A stretch of 64,000 bases of DNA, taken from the NCBI GenBank assembly GCA_903835235.1, contig CAILMF010000054.1, positions 248,001-312,000 of the forward strand, given 5' to 3'. This document shows, piece after piece, positions 59,001-64,000 of the stretch. Position numbers and translations under genes: made by a program. Every line of letters begins with the position of its first letter. Within the stretch, counting starts at the first letter, position 1. The DNA comes from an uncultured Rhodospirillales bacterium. GTDB lineage: Bacteria > Pseudomonadota > Alphaproteobacteria > Acetobacterales > Acetobacteraceae. The notes under the pieces were generated by a model. That model was not told the origin of the DNA, made no database searches, and saw nothing but the letters and a program-made list of their open reading frames with translations.

Positions 59001-61802
59001 GGCCGCGCGCTGTTCACCTGGTCCGACCTCAGCGCCTTCGGTGCCGTCGGTGACCGCCACGCCATGATCCTCGGCGCGGAGCTGGAAGGCGTGGTGCTGC
59101 CGGGCACCCAGGGGGCTGACAGCCTGGTCGGCTCGGGCTGGGACGACCTGATCCTCGGCTTCGGCGGCGACGACACGCTGCTCGGCCGCGTCGGCGCCGA
59201 CACGCTGGATGGCGGCGATGGCCTCGACACCGCCAGCTATCGCGGTTCGCTGCATAAGGTCACGGTGGACCTGACGCTGGCGGTGCAGGCCGGCATCGGC
59301 CATGCCACCGGCGACATACTGATCAGCATCGAGAACCTGCTGGGCAGCGCCTACAACGACACGCTGACCGGCAATGGCGGCGACAACCTGCTGGCCGGCA
59401 GCTGGGGCGACGATTCGCTGGTCGGCGGCGCCGGGGATGACAGCCTGGACGGCGGCGCGGGCGCCGACACCATGGATGGCGGGGCCGGCCTCAACACCGT
59501 CTCCTACGCCGCCGCCGAGATCGGCGCCAAGGTGGACTTCGCCCCTGCCTCGGGCTTCCCGCAGGGCAGCGGCGCGGCCGAGGGCGACGCGTTCATCAGC
59601 ATCCAGGTGCTGGTCGGCTCCGCCTTCAACGACACGCTGCTGGGCGATGTCGAGGCCAACCGCTTCGAGGGCGGCGCGGGCAACGATTCGCTGGATGGCC
59701 GGGGCGGTGAAGACACCCTGCTGGGCGGCGACGGCGACGACAGCTACGGCGTCGACAGCGCCGGGGACGTGATCATCGAGGCCGGCTTCCGCGGCGGCGC
59801 CGACACGGTGTACGCCGCCGTCGACTACACGCTGGGCGACGACCTGGAGGCGCTGCACCTGGTAGGGGCCGCCAGCCACGGCATCGGCAACGACCTGGAC
59901 AACACCATCGTCGCCTCGGCCGGCGGCGCCACGCTGGAAGGCCTGGCCGGGACCGACCGGCTGGAAGGCAGCGTGGGCGACGACCTGCTGCTGGGTGGCT
60001 TCGGCTACGACATCGTGACCGGCGACAGCGGCAACGACACGCTGGAAGCCGGCGCCGATGGCGCCAACCTGGCCGGCGGCGCGGGCGACGACCTGCTGCT
60101 GGGCGGCGAAGGCAGCGACGTGGCGGAGTTCAGCGGCAACCGCAGCGACTACGCCATCGGCGCCCTCTCCGGCGGCTTCCTGACCCTGACCGACCTGCGC
60201 GCGCCCGCGATCTCGACCGGCGCGGACAGCCTGTTGGGGGTGGACTACCTGAGCTTCGCCGACGCCTTCATCGGCGTGGCCGACCTGCTTTCCGCCGCGC
60301 CGAGCGGCCTGGCCGACACGTTGTTCGGCAGCATCGGCGCCGATTCCATCAACGCCCTGGCCGGCGCCGACCTGGTGTTCGGTGTCGAGGGCAACGACAC
60401 CCTGTTCGGCAATACCGGGCAGGACACGCTCCATGGCGGCGACGGCGAAGACAGCCTGAACGGCGGCACCGACGCCGACCGCCTGCTGGGCGGCGCCGGC
60501 AACGACACCTATGTGGTGGACAATGCCGGCGACCAGGTGGTGGAAGCCGCCAACGAGGGCAACGACCTGGTGAAGACCAGCGTCGACTTCACCCTGGGCG
60601 CCAACCTGGAACGGCTGGCGATCTCGGGCGCCATCGGCCGGCTGGGCGGCGGCAATGCGCTGGACAATACCCTGACCGGCGGCAGCGGCGCCGATACGCT
60701 GCTGGGTGAAGGCGGCCGCGATACGCTGAGCGGCAGCTTCGGCCATGACAGCCTGCTGGGCGGCGCGGGCGAGGACTCGCTCAACGCCGGCGACGGCAAC
60801 GACACGCTGCTGGGCGGCGACGGCCTGGACACCCTGGCCGGCGGCAATGGCGCCGACAGCCTGGACGGTGGCGAGGGCAATGACAGCCTTGCCAGCGGCA
60901 CCGGCGCCGACACGCTGCTGGGCGGGCTGGGCGCCGACCTGCTGAAGGCCGATACCGGCGCCGACAGCCTGGACGGCGGCGACGGCGCCGACACGCTGTT
61001 CGGCGGTGCCGACGACGACACGCTGGCCGGCGGCGAAGGCGCCGACAGCCTGGTGGGCGAGCTGGGCAATGACAGTATCCTCGGCGGTGCCGGGGCCGAC
61101 CGGCTGTACGGCAACGACAATGCCGACACCCTGCTGGGCGGCCTGGACAACGACACGCTGGTGGGCGGCAACGGCGCCGACAGCCTGGCCGGCGAGGAGG
61201 GTGCCGACAGCCTGCTCGGCGGTGCCGACAACGACGTGCTGCTGGGCGGCGAGGGCGCCGACCGGCTGGGCGGCGAGGCCGGCGACGACAGCCTGGTCGG
61301 CGGCACGGGCGCCGACAGCCTGAACGGCGGCCTGGACAACGACAGCCTGGCCGGCGGGGCCGACAACGACACGCTGAACGGCGCCGACGGCCAGGACCTG
61401 CTGCGCGGCGAGGCTGGCAACGACAACCTGGCGGGCGCCGCCGGCAACGACACGCTGGTGGCCTCGGCAGGCAACGATACGCTCACGGGCGGCCTGGGCA
61501 GCGACGTGTTCCGCTTCGAGGGCCTGCCGGGCAGCGGCACCCGGCTCAGCGACTTCGAGCAAGGGGCGGACCTGCTGGAGATTTCCGCCGGCGGGTTCGG
61601 CGGCGGGCTGGCGGCCGGCGCGCTGGCGGCGGGGCAACTGCGGTTCGCCGCGGCCTCCGGCACCGACGCGCAGTTCGTCTATATCACCGGCACCGGCGAA
61701 CTGGACTGGGCGGCCAACGGGACCGCCGGGCCGCTGATGAAGATCGCCACGTTGGTGGGCCACCCGGTGCTGAGCGCGAGCGACTTCCTGGTGATTGCCT
61801 GA
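56043..61802 (+). CDS. RTX protein with N-terminal serralysin-type (M10) metalloprotease domain (1919 aa)
   Basis: HEMGHSLGLVHPG (56550-56588) metzincin motif; SLMSYFGG Met-turn; long arrays of GGxGxDxLxG nonapeptides; no Sec signal. Confidence 0.9.
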   Translation: MVKPTFDTTLIVRALQHIEVLDGFIFDGQIRWPDGVITYSVPDENPGSSLTGDEDDGFQPLTGATWGPIKPMVLKAFAQWGELMATTLEDVGEADADITASFSSTTKNHGSYTIPIFLPDIKVDDDQWKITDADIYYSIDTSFAQLAPSALLTSAGDFAYGLRGWETLLHEMGHSLGLVHPGNYDASDGTPPNYEDNADFAQDTRKTSLMSYFGGYDIVNDVWVTDDSGVFAAYSSTPTIYDILTIQIKYGANPNTRAGDTRYGWGSNAGWDYFDFGKWSHNTEMPAWTPTTQQNSVKPIFAIYDAGGNDTLDASQFLDSASNPTYYGLSQVINLTPGSYSRILGMIDNISIAFGTIIEGAVGGNGNDRLIGNGADNDLVGGFGDDTITGDVGDDTIFGDAGDDSIDGGYGNDSIDTGAGQNTVLGGFGDDTLDASLATQATVDGGAGNDSLVGGVGASSLVGGSGNDILLGLFDNDTLEGGNGLDQLDGGFGDDSLSGGFDNDVLMGGQGNDTLSGGAGDDTLTGNGPLDPGNPFANDGADVFAYAGGADVIEDFSVGAGGMLKDTLDLRQLPGVHCFEDLMAAATETAVGVFFDFGEGNTLLLRDVALADLQRSSELPFFIFSEAPPEGGDFPSGRSPTGNAALYRETAGLPGGGFITVWAAEGGIQFEMRGADYAPGATGTVSADYGPTHVAVRADGSFLVAWQTDAGGVQTISSRLYAADGTPLGGETLLATSALTEAAYLGGVAPYNDGFVVAWTGRTTGPLSNSGDNVKSLALDADGLAIGSPVVTATEASFFPGERSEFITGWTVITGPDGEPLVGMRGPDLHAYVKAPFGAGQAAHVMGNDSIAGWDIATVGNGILGVFGQSEYSPSGGQTTLQVRYFQPGIGTSAYAVVPPLPDGDHRQSSIGGVAGLTGGEAAIAFSEGGIGGGYWTNDGFIYHRVGAPEQAAAATFTPGVAGSVVRLLLPSAVNQGYMDVAALADGRALFTWSDLSAFGAVGDRHAMILGAELEGVVLPGTQGADSLVGSGWDDLILGFGGDDTLLGRVGADTLDGGDGLDTASYRGSLHKVTVDLTLAVQAGIGHATGDILISIENLLGSAYNDTLTGNGGDNLLAGSWGDDSLVGGAGDDSLDGGAGADTMDGGAGLNTVSYAAAEIGAKVDFAPASGFPQGSGAAEGDAFISIQVLVGSAFNDTLLGDVEANRFEGGAGNDSLDGRGGEDTLLGGDGDDSYGVDSAGDVIIEAGFRGGADTVYAAVDYTLGDDLEALHLVGAASHGIGNDLDNTIVASAGGATLEGLAGTDRLEGSVGDDLLLGGFGYDIVTGDSGNDTLEAGADGANLAGGAGDDLLLGGEGSDVAEFSGNRSDYAIGALSGGFLTLTDLRAPAISTGADSLLGVDYLSFADAFIGVADLLSAAPSGLADTLFGSIGADSINALAGADLVFGVEGNDTLFGNTGQDTLHGGDGEDSLNGGTDADRLLGGAGNDTYVVDNAGDQVVEAANEGNDLVKTSVDFTLGANLERLAISGAIGRLGGGNALDNTLTGGSGADTLLGEGGRDTLSGSFGHDSLLGGAGEDSLNAGDGNDTLLGGDGLDTLAGGNGADSLDGGEGNDSLASGTGADTLLGGLGADLLKADTGADSLDGGDGADTLFGGADDDTLAGGEGADSLVGELGNDSILGGAGADRLYGNDNADTLLGGLDNDTLVGGNGADSLAGEEGADSLLGGADNDVLLGGEGADRLGGEAGDDSLVGGTGADSLNGGLDNDSLAGGADNDTLNGADGQDLLRGEAGNDNLAGAAGNDTLVASAGNDTLTGGLGSDVFRFEGLPGSGTRLSDFEQGADLLEISAGGFGGGLAAGALAAGQLRFAAASGTDAQFVYITGTGELDWAANGTAGPLMKIATLVGHPVLSASDFLVIA

Positions 61803-62014
61803 CCCGCCGGGCGGCGCGGGCTGGGGCGGCAGCAGCCCCAACTGCGTCAGCCCAGGATGGTCGGCCGGGCACGGTCGCTGTGGCCAGCAGCCGATGGCCG
61901 GGCATGGCGTGACTTGCGCCATGGGCAGGGCCGGCGATGCCTGGGGCAACGCGGCGATGCAGAGCTGCGTCTCATCGCTGGAAACCGAACGCCGCGTCCG
62001 CAAGGTCTACCGCA

Positions 62015-62035
62015 CCCGCACCCGCACCCGCACCC
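62015..62035 (-). other. G-quadruplex motif (GGG-TGC)3-GGG on the minus strand
   Basis: Plus strand reads CCCGCACCCGCACCCGCACCC. Confidence 0.7.
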
Positions 62036-62393
62036 ACGACCAGGCTCGGGCCAGGGCTCCATGCGCTCTCACTGAAGCAGTGTGAGTAGAATTTGCGCGG
62101 TACGTTCAATGGGTTGCCGGCAAGAAGTCCGAACTGAATATTCCGTCTGAACGGATATTGTCCTGGACGCTGGCCAGCCAGGAGCGCGGCACCTCGGTGC
62201 AGGGCAGGACGCGGCGCTCGGCCTCATGGCAGCCCGACCGGCTTGCGGGTCCAGGCCGAAACCGGACGTAGCCTCGATGCGGGTGGCTTCGGCGCGGGCG
62301 GAACCGGCGGGGTGGCTCCCCCCCGGGGGGCCAACAGCCGGAAAGGGGGGTAAACCGTGGGGCGCGGCGAAACGGCTGAGAAGCCTCGGAAAA

Positions 62394-62470
62394 TGGTCGG
62401 AGTGGCGGGATTTGAACCCACGACCCCTTGTCCCCCAGACAAGTGCGCTACCAGGCTGCGCTACACTCCG
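62394..62470 (-). tRNA. tRNA-Pro (anticodon GGG)
   Basis: CGGAGTGTAGCGCAGCCTGGTAGCGCACTTGTCTGGGGGACAAGGGGTCGTGGGTTCAAATCCCGCCACTCCGACCA folds as a cloverleaf; encoded CCA. Confidence 0.95.
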
Positions 62471-62568
62471 ACAGGGCGCCGCATGTAGCACTGGCTTTCG
62501 CCGGGCGCCAGCCCCATGGCCGAAGCGTTTCAGCCTGCCTAAGCTGCGCCGTGCGGAGGGGCGTGGCG

Positions 62569-63732
62569 ATGCGGGTGGATTGCTTGATCATCGGCGGCGG
62601 GGTCATCGGCTCGGCCGCGGCGTGGTGGCTGACACGGCAGCAGCCGGGTGGGCGCGTGGTGGTGGTGGAGCCGGACCCGCTGTACCGCCAGGCGGCCTCG
62701 CCCAAGGCTTCCGGCGGGGTCAGGCGGCTGTTCTCGCGGGCCGAGAATATCGAGATGTCGAACTTCTCGATCCCGTTCTACCGCGACTTCAACCGGCTGA
62801 TGGCGGTGGATGGCGAGGCGCCGGAGATCGGCTTCAAGCAGCAGGGCTACCTGTTCATCATGCCGCCGGAAGGCGTGGCCATTCTGGAAGGCAATGCGCG
62901 GCTGCAGCGCAGCCTGGGCGTTCAGGTGGACGTGCTGGACGGCCCGGCCTTGCGGCGCCGATTCCCCAGCCTGCACGTGGCGGATATCGGCGCCGCCGCG
63001 CATTCCCCGGAAGATGGCTGCCTGGACCCCAACGCGGCCTTGCAGGGGTTCCGCCGCAAGGCGCGTGCCCAGGGCGCCGAGTACTTGCAGGACCGCGTGG
63101 TGGCGCTGGAGGCCAGCGGTGGCCAGGTGCGCGCCGCCACGCTGGCGAGCGGCCAGGTGATCCAGCCGCAGCACGTCATCTGCGCCGCCGGCACCTGGAA
63201 TGCCGGGCTGGCCGCCATGGTCGGCATGCCCCTGCCGGTGGAGCCGATGCAGCGGCACGACCATTACTGGGAATGCCCGGCGGGGATCGAACCGCTGCCC
63301 TTCATCAAGGACCTGAATGGCCTGGGCATGCACAGCTGGGACCAGGGCTTCACCGGCAGCCTGGTCGATTTCAACATCGCCGCCGGGCATAACTGGCAGG
63401 TGGACCACGGGTATTTCCAGCGGGTCACCTGGCCGGCCATTGCCCACCGCATTCCGCGCATGGCTGAGCTGAAGGAAGGCCAGAGCTGGGTCGGCCACTA
63501 CGACCGCAACACGCTGGACGGCAACATGATTTTGGGCAACTGGCCTGGCCGGGTGGAGAACTTCCATATCGCCGCCGGCTTTACCGGGCATGGGCTGATG
63601 CATGCGCCGGCGGTGGGCCGCGCCCTGGCCGAGTTGGTGCTGCACGGCCGGTATGAGACGCTGGACCTCTCGCGCATGGGCTATGCCCGGGTGCCCGACA
63701 ACAAGCCCTACCCGGAACTGGGCATCCGTTAG
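62569..63732 (+). CDS. FAD-dependent oxidoreductase (DAO family)
   Basis: DCLIIGGGVIGSAAAWWLTRQ; GFTGHGLMHAPAVGRALAELVL. Confidence 0.9.
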   Translation: MRVDCLIIGGGVIGSAAAWWLTRQQPGGRVVVVEPDPLYRQAASPKASGGVRRLFSRAENIEMSNFSIPFYRDFNRLMAVDGEAPEIGFKQQGYLFIMPPEGVAILEGNARLQRSLGVQVDVLDGPALRRRFPSLHVADIGAAAHSPEDGCLDPNAALQGFRRKARAQGAEYLQDRVVALEASGGQVRAATLASGQVIQPQHVICAAGTWNAGLAAMVGMPLPVEPMQRHDHYWECPAGIEPLPFIKDLNGLGMHSWDQGFTGSLVDFNIAAGHNWQVDHGYFQRVTWPAIAHRIPRMAELKEGQSWVGHYDRNTLDGNMILGNWPGRVENFHIAAGFTGHGLMHAPAVGRALAELVLHGRYETLDLSRMGYARVPDNKPYPELGIR

Positions 63733-63779
63733 AGCAAACGCCGCTCGGATGGCTTCATCCAACCGGCGTAATGTGCTCG
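63730..63779. repeat. TAGAGCA-type intergenic palindrome, related in layout to 32581-32630
   Basis: TAGAGCAAACGCCGCTCGGATG-GCTT-CATCCAACCGGCGTAATGTGCTC. Confidence 0.6.
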
Positions 63780-63801
63780 ATCAAATCCGAAGGAATAGAG
63801 C

Positions 63802-64000
63802 ATGGAATATCGGGTTCTCGGCCGCAGCGGCCTGAAGGTCAGCCGGCTCTGCCTCGGCACCATGATGTTCGGGGGCGCGACGGATGCGCCTACCAGCGAG
63901 CGGCTGATCGCCCGTGCCGCCGATGCCGGCTGCAACTTCCTCGACACCGCGGACAACTACAATGGCGGCAAGTCCGAGGAGGTGGTCGGCGCCGCCATCG
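63802..64000 (+). CDS. Aldo/keto reductase (truncated by window end)
   Basis: [28 protein letters not shown]...[18 protein letters not shown]. Confidence 0.92.
   Translation, partial: MEYRVLGRSGLKVSRLCLGTMMFGGATDAPTSERLIARAADAGCNFLDTADNYNGGKSEEVVGAAI

Noticed and set aside
57100-61500. Regular short DNA repeats that could suggest a CRISPR array or satellite
   Set aside because: They are in-frame RTX nonapeptide codons with variable sequence; no constant repeat with unique spacers. No CRISPR array seen in the window.
56019-62003. 1994-aa minus-strand ORF antisense to the RTX protease
   Set aside because: Low-complexity Ala/Val/Gly/Gln shadow of GC-rich RTX codons; the plus strand encodes a recognisable protease and RTX repeats.

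Overview
High-GC alphaproteobacterial (Acetobacteraceae/Rhodospirillales-like) chromosomal window, read by eye with the supplied ORF track; no database search was run. Left third (1-22 kb): catabolic and nitrogen-acquisition operons. These are an ABC transporter with ureidoglycolate lyase and a PuuE-like allantoinase; an amidase; a 3-HIBADH-type dehydrogenase broken by one in-frame TAG; an amidohydrolase; a Bug-type binding protein; nirB-nirD-cobA-YbiB-like; and a TRAP transporter coupled to a CoxLMS-type molybdenum hydroxylase. Middle (22-41 kb): an AT-rich GIY-YIG/T5orf172 gene, then housekeeping genes (hemB, metY-like, rpiB, glyA-nrdR-ribD-ribE-ribBA-ribH-nusB, thiL, bamE, rpmF-plsX-fabH-ihfA-merR). 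Right third (41-64 kb): a peptide ABC binding protein, a GMC oxidoreductase, two divergent giant RTX genes (3540 aa with hierarchical repeats and Ig-like domains; 1919 aa with a serralysin-type metalloprotease head), tRNA-Pro(GGG), a FAD oxidoreductase and a truncated aldo/keto reductase. The most interesting signals not explained by the ORFs are: a sigma54 -24/-12 promoter followed by a tandem hexaloop (ANTAR-like) leader before nirB; a second near-consensus sigma54 promoter before the ureide/ABC operon; a 122-bp MITE-like repeat in two copies, one overlapping the nusB stop codon; and three in-register six-unit super-repeats in the 3540-aa RTX protein.
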